5,194 bases of DNA from Gammaproteobacteria bacterium (GTDB taxonomy: Bacteria; Pseudomonadota; Gammaproteobacteria; Steroidobacterales; SZUA-146): positions 1 to 5,194 of the forward strand of contig QIGP01000449.1 of NCBI GenBank assembly GCA_003228965.1, read 5' to 3'. This document shows positions 1 through 5,194 of this stretch, one piece after another; position 1 is the first letter of the stretch, and each line of letters starts with the position of its first letter. Both the position numbers and the translations under genes were made by a program. The notes beneath the pieces were generated by a model. The model saw nothing but the letters and a program-made list of their open reading frames with translations, did not search any database and had not been told where the DNA came from.

Positions 1-2442
1 AGTAGTAGCTACCGAGTAGCTTGTTGCCGCCACGGTCGCACTTTCGACAATGTTGCCAAAACCCGCATCGTCCGCAAGCTCAACCAGATATTCGATCGCA
101 TTTGCCGAAGGCTGCCAGCTCAAAGTCGGTTGCTGTACGACAGCTATTGCACCGTCGGCAGGCGAATCAATAATTGGAGTAGTGCTTATGGCCTCGGCCA
201 GCTGTAAGGTCACGGCCAGATTTTGCGTTCCGGGCGTGCTTGTTCCTTCAATATCCAGTGCGTAACTGCCACCGGTAGCCGCGCCGGTATTGCCGACGGT
301 GAGGATCGAAGAGCCTCCTCCGTTGGCAGGGTTAGGCGAGAACGACGAGGACGCACCAGCTGGTACTCCGGTGACGGACAGACTAACCGCTCCTGTAAAT
401 CCGCCGATTGACGATATATCTACGTCAAGCAGGGCATCGTCTGGAGCACACGCCTCAAGAATGTTGTTCGCGGAGGACAGCATAAAGTCTTCGTCAGGGG
501 CTGCCTGTAGAGCGATGTTGGTATTGTTGATGTCGAAGAATATGCTGGTAGCGCACTCTACTTTGACACGCCCACTGTTTGATGGACTTTCAGGAACGGT
601 TATCACCTCGCTCCCGTCATTTGCTGTGCCGTCGGCGACCAGGAACTCGAACGTTTGTCCGCCGTCGTCAGACACGGAAATATCAACCGAATTACAGGAA
701 ATGGGAAAGGCTTCTGTACCAGCCACGTCCCACGTAACAGTCTGCTGCGAACCGCCAGGCCATTGCACAAACGAGTTTTGTGACGTCACGGCAAACGCTG
801 CACCGGTATCAATGACAGAATGTGCAACCAGGTCATAGTCCACACCACCGCCTCCGAGTCGATTGTCGAGTGCGGTCAGGCGAAAGGTCAGACTGCGCGA
901 ATACGATGGAACCACTTCGCCAATACTTTGAAAGTCACCCAGAATATTGACCAGACGTGGCAGCAAACGCGTGCTGCTATCGGTTGCGTTTAACGACCGA
1001 AAAAGCGGTGCATCGCCGACCGGTGCGTTTGGCGCGCCACCCGGCCCCAAATCGAATTGCTCCCAGCGGTAGACAAGAGGATCGCCGTCTGGATCGACCG
1101 CGCTACCTGTCAGGCGAATAGCCGTGTTGGCTGGCACGGCTTTAGCCTGACCTGCTTCTACAACAGGCGCGGAATTTCCGGTAGCTGTGACCACGTCACA
1201 GGTGGAACCTGAACCAGAGGTTGTGTAATTGGTTATGTTGTCAAATGAAATCGTATGAAAGTACGCGTCGCTGCTGTTGGCGATGTTGTGCGCACCGCAA
1301 ATGCCCGCGTACGCCATGATGGTACTACCGCTACCAGGTTCATACGCCGTCCCTCCGCTTCGATTGGGCGGCGCACAATTAGACGCTGTTCCGTTGAACG
1401 AATGCGGAGCACCAAACTGGTGGCCAATTTCGTGGGCCACGAAGTCCACGTAGAACGGATCACCAATGGGATTGGCCAACCCGGTAACACCACGGCCTTT
1501 GTTGTTGGTCCGACACACAACGCCAAGACCCGCGACGCCACCGCCGCCTGTGCTGAACACATGGCCAATATCGTAGTTGCCAGAACCAATAACAGAATCG
1601 AGCTTCGCCTGGTTCTGGCCTAACATCGTAAATCCGTTGTTGTTGGTATAGCCATCCGTCACAGAATTGGTAAATACAACCAAGTCGTTGTTGGGAACGA
1701 GCTCCATGCGAATAGCCAACTCAGCTTCGTAGATTCCTGTAATCCGATTGATCGCTGTAACAATCGCAGCCTGGCCAGCGGCTACGGTACCGCCGTGAAA
1801 CGCTGTGTACTCACCGGTAGCCGCAACGACCAGTCGGTAGGTACGTAACTGGCTTCCAACCGGAATGCGCACCTGACTGTGTGCAGCGTGCTCTTCAACG
1901 TCTTTAGCGGTGTGCACGCCGCAGGAAAACACCTGCTCTTTGGCGCGCGACAAGTCTTGCTTGGCGTACACCTGGTAGTGATTACCAACCGCTTTGCCGT
2001 TGTCTATCTGGTAGGGATCGATAAACGTCAGTCCACGACTGGTGCGAATCATGCCGTGGAAACCTGCAGGCGTGAGGTCAATGCGCGCCCACGCACCGCT
2101 TTTATCGGTGGCGGTTCCCGCCCACGTACGAATTTGAGGAAACTTGGCCGCCAGTTCTTTTGACATGACATGCGCGTATTGCATATCAAATTCAACGAAA
2201 CTGCCGTCGCTCATGGGCAGCGAAATTTGTCCGTTGTCGCCAAGAAGCGCGCTAAACCGAGCAGCGTCGAATTGAACGGTCTGGTAGGCGTTAGGCCTAA
2301 TCAAACGTTCGCCCTGAGTCGCAATTTGTGGCTCACTGGCCGAAGACCAGATACCGTCGGCTGAACTGGTAGCCGCCTGCGCGCCAACCGTTGCCAGCGT
2401 ACTCAAGACGCACGCCATTAGAAATAAAATGAAAGTTTTCAT
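1..2442 (-). CDS. Secreted reprolysin-like (M12B-type) zinc metalloprotease with Ig/PKD and Fn3-like modules, 3' end outside window
   Basis: Minus-strand frame open from ATG at 2442 to the window edge: 814 codons, no stop. Predicted exported zinc endopeptidase that cuts extracellular proteins. Residues 1-23 form a signal peptide (MK, hydrophobic core, AQA cleavage motif before A24). Residues 24 to about 198 resemble the prodomain of bacterial reprolysins (YQTVQFD, ISLP..DGSF, ELAAKFPQIRTW.G, DLTPAGFHGMI). The catalytic domain starts near L199 and carries HEIGHQFGAPH, giving zinc ligands H337, H341 and H347 and catalytic E338. A Met-turn (STIMAYAG, M376) follows; C310, C356, C382 and C415 could form disulfides. 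The tail holds an Ig/PKD-like module from about 423 (DPDGDPL at 450-456), a VTWDVAGT...VDISVSDDGGQTF module around W571, an Ig-like GFTGAVSLSV..PAGA module near 680, and an Fn3-like module from about 756. The start is supported by GAGGA 7 bases upstream. Family call is firm; substrate unknown. The missing C-terminus may hold further modules or a sorting signal. Confidence 0.95.
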   Translation of the reverse strand, partial: MKTFILFLMACVLSTLATVGAQAATSSADGIWSSASEPQIATQGERLIRPNAYQTVQFDAARFSALLGDNGQISLPMSDGSFVEFDMQYAHVMSKELAAKFPQIRTWAGTATDKSGAWARIDLTPAGFHGMIRTSRGLTFIDPYQIDNGKAVGNHYQVYAKQDLSRAKEQVFSCGVHTAKDVEEHAAHSQVRIPVGSQLRTYRLVVAATGEYTAFHGGTVAAGQAAIVTAINRITGIYEAELAIRMELVPNNDLVVFTNSVTDGYTNNNGFTMLGQNQAKLDSVIGSGNYDIGHVFSTGGGGVAGLGVVCRTNNKGRGVTGLANPIGDPFYVDFVAHEIGHQFGAPHSFNGTASNCAPPNRSGGTAYEPGSGSTIMAYAGICGAHNIANSSDAYFHTISFDNITNYTTSGSGSTCDVVTATGNSAPVVEAGQAKAVPANTAIRLTGSAVDPDGDPLVYRWEQFDLGPGGAPNAPVGDAPLFRSLNATDSSTRLLPRLVNILGDFQSIGEVVPSYSRSLTFRLTALDNRLGGGGVDYDLVAHSVIDTGAAFAVTSQNSFVQWPGGSQQTVTWDVAGTEAFPISCNSVDISVSDDGGQTFEFLVADGTANDGSEVITVPESPSNSGRVKVECATSIFFDINNTNIALQAAPDEDFMLSSANNILEACAPDDALLDVDISSIGGFTGAVSLSVTGVPAGASSSFSPNPANGGGSSILTVGNTGAATGGSYALDIEGTSTPGTQNLAVTLQLAEAISTTPIIDSPADGAIAVVQQPTLSWQPSANAIEYLVELADDAGFGNIVESATVAATSYSVATT

Positions 2443-2449
2443 CGAACCG

Positions 2450-2454
2450 TCCTC
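2450..2454 (-). promoter_or_regulatory. Shine-Dalgarno site of the metalloprotease
   Basis: Reads GAGGA on the minus strand, with a 7-base spacer to the ATG at 2442. It fixes the start codon immediately before the signal peptide. Confidence 0.75.
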
Positions 2455-2539
2455 GCTATTGAAGTACAGACAGCGCAGAACGCCGTCCATCTTGGCTGGA
2501 ACGAGTTACCCCCTAAGGCTGCCGGTACCCTCCGACACT

Positions 2540-2569
2540 ATTCTTATGAGCTGCTTTGCGCACGCTCAA
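2540..2569 (-). promoter_or_regulatory. Weak candidate promoter for the metalloprotease
   Basis: On the minus strand TTGAGC (2569-2564) lies 18 bases before AAGAAT (2545-2540). Each hexamer matches the sigma-70 consensus at 4 of 6 positions. It would give a leader of about 90 bases. This is the best pair I found upstream of the gene, but matches of this quality arise by chance. Confidence 0.2.
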
Positions 2570-2691
2570 TCTGGCGCCCCAAGCCAATCAGATTTTCACC
2601 TACACTAGCACGGCAAATATGGAAAAAAACAGCGAGAGCCAACGTTCTTTCAAACAAAGCGAACCGCACAACAGGAAATGCCGAACCTGCA

Positions 2692-2719
2692 GGATCATTA
2701 CCGGCTAAGTGACTGATCC
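2692..2719. repeat. Imperfect inverted repeat, possible operator
   Basis: GGATCA at 2692-2697 is matched by its exact reverse complement TGATCC at 2714-2719. Partial symmetry continues inward (TTAC against GTGAC), so the two arms form a dyad with a short centre. It ends 17 bases before a TATACT hexamer (2737-2742), where a regulator could cover a -35 region. The length is modest and function is only inferred. Confidence 0.25.
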
Positions 2720-2788
2720 ACATGGCCGCCAATCACTATACTGTTACCTTGAACTGCACATGTGTGGTGGTGAGTGCCGAACTGCTTG

Positions 2789-2817
2789 TTGACATAACTT
2801 CGCGTCGCGCACAAATT
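2789..2817 (+). promoter_or_regulatory. Candidate promoter of the PLP-dependent enzyme
   Basis: A perfect TTGACA (2789-2794) is followed after 17 bases by CAAATT (2812-2817), which matches the -10 consensus at only 3 of 6 positions. Transcription would start near 2825 and leave a leader of about 55 bases. The alternative is the TATACT at 2737-2742, which has a good -10 but only a 3 of 6 -35. A weak AGGA (2871-2874), 4 bases before the ATG, serves as ribosome binding site. Confidence 0.3.
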
Positions 2818-2878
2818 GTCCAAATAACCCGTTTGCAATGTTTATCAAGCAAGCGAGTACCGCGAGCGTCAGGACACA

Positions 2879-3940
2879 ATGACTACCATGCAAAATTCCA
2901 TATCTGAACTATTACGACTCTTCCCCCGCCTTTCGTTTGCCGAATTGCCGTCACCGGTGTTTGCGCTGCCGGAAAGCGCAATGCTGCCCGCTGGATCAAA
3001 TAGCGTCTACGTCAAACACGACGGCGTTTGCGCGACAAGCTACGCTGGCAACAAAGTGCGTAAACTGGAATTTCTACTCGCCGAAGCGCAGCTCAAAGGC
3101 GCTAACCACATTGTTACACTCGGGGCCGCGGGTTCCAATCACGCGGTTGCCACCAGCACCTACGCAAAAAAAATCGGCATGCGCTGCACCGTGTGTATGA
3201 CTCATCAACCACCGAGCCCCAGCGCTTTGAAAAACTTGCGCCGACATGTAGCGCTCGGTACCGAGCTGCACGTGTACTCTCACTACTTTGAAGCTGTGGC
3301 ACACGCCACCGCACTTACCAGCAAAGCTCACACGACACTTCTACCGCTGGGCGGTTCGACGCCGCTAGCTTCTTTGGGTTACATTTGTGCCGCACAAGAA
3401 CTTGCACAACAAATTGAGGACGGCCTTCTGCCTTGTCCGAAACGTATATACGTTGCCTGTGGGACGATGGGCACAGCGGTTGGGCTCACCCTTGGTATCG
3501 CCCTGCTTAACCTGCCTGTACAGGTTGTAGCCGTGCGCGTAACCGAGCGGGCCGTAGCCTCGCAGGACAGATTTGCCCGACTTTACGCGAAGAGCGTCGA
3601 CACACTAACGCCCAAGATTTCCAGGCCAGGGCTGGATCCAACGCTACGTCCGGATCAAATGCTATTTGTCGACGACTTTTTTGGTAACGCCTATGCCGAA
3701 CCGACGCCCGAAGCATTGAACGCAATCGAAGTCGCTGCGCTGACGAACCTGACTCTTGATGGAACCTACACAGGTAAGGCGTTTGCTGCGATGCTGGCGC
3801 ACTTGGCTGCAGGTGAATTCGAGGGTCCCGCTCTTTTTTGGTGCACACTTAATTCAGTTGATACGCAGTTGGCTGATCTGACCGAACTGTCTTCACTCGG
3901 CCCTGACTTCGAGCGCTACATTCTGCACGCAAGGGATTAG
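2879..3940 (+). CDS. PLP-dependent deaminase/lyase of the ACC deaminase/D-cysteine desulfhydrase family
   Basis: Cytosolic enzyme of 353 residues, fold type II PLP family; relatives such as E. coli DcyD (about 330 residues) turn D-cysteine into pyruvate, sulfide and ammonia. The PLP-binding lysine is K59 in AGNKVRKLEFLLAEA, at the usual place. GSNH at 85-88 matches the catalytic Ser-Asn-His motif (S86). CGTMGTAVGL from C194 is the glycine-rich phosphate-binding loop. LDGTYTGKA around Y297 and ALFWCTLNS at 318-325 form the C-terminal part of the site. The residues where true ACC deaminases have Glu and Leu are T298 and T323 here, which favours a D-cysteine desulfhydrase-like or related activity. 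The usual HTGG near the C-terminus is replaced by CTLN, so the substrate is open. ATG 2879 is chosen because AGGA lies just upstream; the ATG at codon 4 is a possible alternative. It appears to be transcribed alone and converges on zapG. Confidence 0.93.
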   Translation: MTTMQNSISELLRLFPRLSFAELPSPVFALPESAMLPAGSNSVYVKHDGVCATSYAGNKVRKLEFLLAEAQLKGANHIVTLGAAGSNHAVATSTYAKKIGMRCTVCMTHQPPSPSALKNLRRHVALGTELHVYSHYFEAVAHATALTSKAHTTLLPLGGSTPLASLGYICAAQELAQQIEDGLLPCPKRIYVACGTMGTAVGLTLGIALLNLPVQVVAVRVTERAVASQDRFARLYAKSVDTLTPKISRPGLDPTLRPDQMLFVDDFFGNAYAEPTPEALNAIEVAALTNLTLDGTYTGKAFAAMLAHLAAGEFEGPALFWCTLNSVDTQLADLTELSSLGPDFERYILHARD

Positions 3941-3953
3941 GCTATAGGCCTAT
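3938..3953. repeat. Palindrome at the 3' end of the PLP enzyme gene
   Basis: Starting in the stop codon, TAGGC-TATAG-GCCTA (3938-3952) can form a 5-bp stem with a 5-base loop. Overlapping it, ATAGGCCTAT (3944-3953) is a perfect 10-base palindrome. It sits in the 49-base gap between two convergent genes, where a bidirectional terminator would be expected. No T run follows directly on either strand, so intrinsic termination is doubtful. Confidence 0.35.
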
Positions 3954-3960
3954 CTAGAGT

Positions 3961-3982
3961 GAAGATGGGGTCAAGTCTACCC
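3961..3982 (-). repeat. Dispersed repeat, copy 1 (22 bases)
   Basis: Identical over 22 bases to copy 2 at 4573-4594 and over 20 bases to copy 3 at 4637-4656. On the minus strand the shared core is GTAGACTTGACCCCATCTTC. This copy lies between the PLP enzyme and zapG stop codons. The GGGT and ACCC inside it can pair as a 4-bp stem with a 7-base loop, and TCTTTT follows on the plus strand. Confidence 0.85.
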
Positions 3983-3989
3983 GTATCTT

Positions 3990-4484
3990 TTAACCAGAGG
4001 GCTTGGAGCTTGCCGCATCAACCGGTGTTTTGTTGGCGGCAGCCTCGCTTTTTACGCCAAGCGCATCGCTTGCATCAGAGATTTCGGTATCGACGGTCTT
4101 CTCATCGCTAGTCGCCCGCTCTTCACTAACCTTGTTACCATCTTCAGTCGCCTGGTCGTCACTGGCTTCGACAGACCTGGTTTGAGCAAACTCCAACCGT
4201 GCGTGTTCCATCGAATCTTCGCATAGCGTTTGCGATCCGGCGGCCAAATGGTTGTAAACGTCGCGGTACTTTTCGGTCATGTCACGAAACAATTCAGAGG
4301 TGGTTGCGAAGTGACTACCTACCTCCTCTTTATAGTCGTCCATTTCGCGCTGAACATCGTCTACCGTGCGACCGCCGGTTTTGCGACGTTCAAACAGCTG
4401 CGTTCCTACGACACCTAGCAAGAGCCCAAGAACCAGGCCCAAAAGTGCAAGTACCCAAGGATTATTGCTGGCAAATTCAGTCAT
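3990..4484 (-). CDS. zapG: ZapG/YhcB family (DUF1043) inner-membrane cell-division protein
   Basis: 164 residues. YhcB/ZapG is an inner-membrane protein that interacts with division and envelope-synthesis proteins and helps coordinate cell shape with division. Residues 9-31 form one N-terminal transmembrane segment rich in Leu and Gly, followed by basic ERRK that should keep the rest in the cytoplasm. Residues about 40-82 are a charged helical, probably coiled-coil, region. They carry the family signature: D.YKEEVGSHFATTSELF and KYRDVYNHLA closely resemble E. coli YhcB (DEYREELVSHFARSAELL, DYRQLYQHMA). Residues from about 105 are a low-complexity acidic Asp/Glu/Ser/Thr/Ala tail; the protein is about 30 residues longer than E. 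coli YhcB. In E. coli the gene lies by degQ/degS and zapE; those neighbours are not seen here. No good Shine-Dalgarno precedes the ATG, but the start places the membrane segment as in homologues. Identical 22-base repeats flank the gene. Confidence 0.92.
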   Translation of the reverse strand: MTEFASNNPWVLALLGLVLGLLLGVVGTQLFERRKTGGRTVDDVQREMDDYKEEVGSHFATTSELFRDMTEKYRDVYNHLAAGSQTLCEDSMEHARLEFAQTRSVEASDDQATEDGNKVSEERATSDEKTVDTEISDASDALGVKSEAAANKTPVDAASSKPSG

Positions 4485-4511
4485 GATGTGAACCCGGAAA
4501 GAGGAGAATTG

Positions 4512-4517
4512 AGTATA
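4512..4517 (-). promoter_or_regulatory. Candidate -10 element for zapG
   Basis: Reads TATACT on the minus strand (5 of 6 to consensus), 27 bases before the zapG ATG. It would give a leader of about 20 bases. No convincing -35 hexamer lies 16-18 bases upstream, so an activator or a different promoter may be involved. Confidence 0.3.
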
Positions 4518-4572
4518 ACGTGTGAACTGGAGCGCCTCTACCGAAGTCGGACAATCGACACAGTTGTTTTAG

Positions 4573-4594
4573 GAAGATGGGGTCAAGTCTACCC
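4573..4594 (-). repeat. Dispersed repeat, copy 2 (22 bases)
   Basis: Perfect 22-base match to copy 1, same orientation, 612 bases away start to start; the two bracket zapG. Outside the 22 bases the flanks are unrelated. As in copy 1, the GGGT/ACCC mini-stem is followed on the plus strand by a T tract, here six T after about 8 bases. Confidence 0.88.
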
Positions 4595-4636
4595 ATTACT
4601 CATTTTTTAATTGTCGATACTGAAAGACACGGTGGA

Positions 4637-4656
4637 GAAGATGGGGTCAAGTCTAC
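4637..4656 (-). repeat. Dispersed repeat, copy 3 (20 bases)
   Basis: Perfect match to 20 of the 22 bases of copies 1 and 2, same orientation, starting 64 bases after copy 2. On the minus strand identity begins exactly at GTAG, so this marks one edge of the conserved unit. Confidence 0.85.
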
Positions 4657-4688
4657 ATAGTCACTGACATCACAGGAGATTCGCTGGA

Positions 4689-4745
4689 ATGGCGACGAAA
4701 AAGCGGCGTTTTACGGGCGTTCATTACGGCCTCAAAGTGTCATGA
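4689..4745 (+). pseudogene. 18-codon ORF, possible decayed IS3-type transposase N-terminus
   Basis: An ATG with AGGAG (4674-4678) 10 bases upstream opens a frame of 18 codons ending in TGA. It begins MATKKRRFTG and then reads VHYGLKVS. The first nine residues resemble the basic start of IS3-family OrfA proteins (K/R-rich, then RFT before EFK); the rest does not. It could be the leftover 5' end of an insertion sequence, a real microprotein or chance. I favour a remnant because dispersed repeats lie beside it, but the match is too short to be firm. Confidence 0.22.
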
Positions 4746-4772
4746 TTGGGAAATAGCAGGGATAAGCTGCGA

Positions 4773-5194
4773 CTAGTCAGCCGCACGCCACAGATACCAA
4801 CACGCCACTGTCCGATAGGGCGACCAAGGCTTGGCAATTTCAAAAAAACGTCGTGGTGAAGGTCGCTTGCGCAAGTTGTATAGCTTGTACATGCCTCTTT
4901 GCAAACCGACATCGTCAGGCGAAGCTACATCGGATCGTTTAAGCGCCGACATCAGGAACATCTCGGCAGTCCAACGCCCTATTCCTTTTAACTGCACAAG
5001 ACGCCCGATAACCGCCTCGTCAGGCAACTGCGCCAAAGAACGAAAGTTCAGGCTGCCATCAAGCGTTTCGTGCGCAAGCGCATGTAGAAAGCGCGCCTTG
5101 TTGTTTGAAAGACCTGCGGTACGCAGTTCGTCGTGGGAGGCACGGGAAATGTGTGGAGCCGACATTTTGGGCTGGCCGATAAGTTTGAGCACAC
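4773..5194 (-). CDS. DNA-3-methyladenine glycosylase II (AlkA-like, HhH-GPD family), 5' end outside window
   Basis: C-terminal part, about 140 residues; the frame continues past the right edge and ends at TAG 4775-4773. Enzymes of this family remove alkylated bases such as 3-methyladenine from DNA and start base-excision repair. Counting from the GTG codon at 5192, the helix-hairpin-helix reads LVQLKGIGRWTAEMFLM (65-81). The loop SDVASPDDVGLQRG (87-100) supplies the presumed catalytic aspartate D94, equivalent to the Asp in the usual DVLPVGDLGVRKG. The C-terminus, WSPYRTVACWYLWRAAD, matches the family's WxPYRSVAxWYLWR ending. The full protein is probably around 200 residues or more. The GTG at 5192 and the ATG ten codons in are internal, because a family member needs the helical region before them. 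It is oriented like zapG but separated by 288 bases, so co-transcription is unlikely. The SPDD loop is slightly atypical. Confidence 0.93.
   Translation of the reverse strand, partial: VLKLIGQPKMSAPHISRASHDELRTAGLSNNKARFLHALAHETLDGSLNFRSLAQLPDEAVIGRLVQLKGIGRWTAEMFLMSALKRSDVASPDDVGLQRGMYKLYNLRKRPSPRRFFEIAKPWSPYRTVACWYLWRAAD

Larger units (their letters stand above)
2443..2878. other. Divergent intergenic region, 436 bases
   Basis: Separates the minus-strand metalloprotease from the plus-strand PLP enzyme, so it must hold both 5' control regions. It contains the weak protease promoter, a dyad at 2692-2719, a TATACT -10-like hexamer at 2737-2742, a CACATGTG palindrome at 2757-2764 and a TTGACA hexamer at 2789-2794. 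I see no convincing gene. The short frames here lack a ribosome binding site and recognisable protein sequence. Confidence 0.6.
4485..4772. other. Intergenic region between zapG and the alkA-like gene
   Basis: 288 bases upstream of zapG and downstream of the glycosylase gene, both on the minus strand. It contains the zapG -10 candidate, repeat copies 2 and 3 with a 42-base AT-richer spacer (a run of six T within 4601-4608), and the 18-codon ORF at 4689-4745. There is no clear terminator for the glycosylase gene. The packing of repeats and a possible transposase remnant suggests mobile-element debris. Confidence 0.5.

Noticed and set aside
290..838. Plus-strand 182-codon ORF
   Set aside because: It lies wholly antisense to the metalloprotease frame, whose Ig-like modules account for the sequence. 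Its own translation is low-complexity without a recognisable motif.
1233..1623. Overlapping ORFs on both strands over the protease catalytic domain
   Set aside because: Both are out of frame with the HExxHxxGxxH-containing frame that is open for 814 codons. They are shadows.
270..1825. A 13-base string (CACCGGTAGCCGC) present twice in the protease gene
   Set aside because: It encodes the short Ala-Ala-Thr-Gly run in both places, so it is codon coincidence and not a nucleotide repeat.
2568..2594. Inverted repeat AATCTG/CAGATT with a 15-base loop
   Set aside because: A 6-bp stem with a long loop and no T run, not placed like a terminator or operator. Expected by chance in a region this size.
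2619..2708. 29-codon plus-strand ORF with a CxxC (KCRTCRIITG)
   Set aside because: No ribosome binding site precedes the ATG, the frame is short, and there is no recognisable family. A single CxxC is not enough.
2544..2907. Two ORFs of about 60 codons in the divergent intergenic region
   Set aside because: No Shine-Dalgarno site or family resemblance. One overlaps the start of the PLP enzyme gene in another frame.
3990..4486. Plus-strand ORFs opposite zapG
   Set aside because: The minus-strand frame has a membrane segment and the DUF1043 signature. The opposite-strand frames show nothing recognisable.
3961..4656. Three direct repeats as a CRISPR array
   Set aside because: Spacing is irregular (about 590 and 42 bases between copies), the repeats are only 20-22 bases long, one interval contains a real gene, and no cas gene is present.
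4773..5192. GTG at 5192 as the true start of the glycosylase
   Set aside because: It falls at the window edge and would remove the N-terminal helical region required before the helix-hairpin-helix. The frame remains open past 5192.

Overview
The window most likely comes from a gammaproteobacterium. The best taxonomic pointer is a ZapG/YhcB (DUF1043) protein, a family essentially confined to Gammaproteobacteria. By eye, base composition is moderate and similar across the genes. I cannot name a genus. There are four real protein genes, two of them cut by the window edges. I saw no rRNA, tRNA, CRISPR array or intact insertion sequence.

Layout, left to right. (1) 1-2442, minus strand: the first 814 residues of a large secreted zinc metalloprotease of the M12B/reprolysin-like type. 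It has a signal peptide, a prodomain, a HExxHxxGxxH catalytic domain, and a tail of Ig/PKD-like and Fn3-like modules that runs off the left edge. This frame has no stop codon. (2) 2443-2878: a 436-base divergent intergenic region with candidate promoters and a dyad. (3) 2879-3940, plus strand: a PLP-dependent enzyme of the ACC deaminase/D-cysteine desulfhydrase family. Its specificity positions fit a D-amino-acid lyase better than an ACC deaminase. (4) 3941-3989: a short convergent gap with a palindrome and the first copy of a dispersed repeat. (5) 3990-4484, minus strand: zapG/yhcB, an inner-membrane cell-division protein with a long charged tail. (6) 4485-4772: an intergenic region with two more repeat copies and a tiny ORF that resembles a transposase N-terminus. 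(7) 4773-5194, minus strand: the C-terminal part of an AlkA-like DNA-3-methyladenine glycosylase.

The genes do not form an operon or an obvious pathway: one is for an exported protease, one for amino-acid metabolism, one for division and one for DNA repair. The most distinctive non-coding signal is a 20-22-base sequence present three times in the same orientation. Two identical copies flank zapG. Read on the minus strand, each copy begins with GTAG, which recalls REP elements mobilised by RAYT (TnpA-REP) transposases. No such transposase is in the window.
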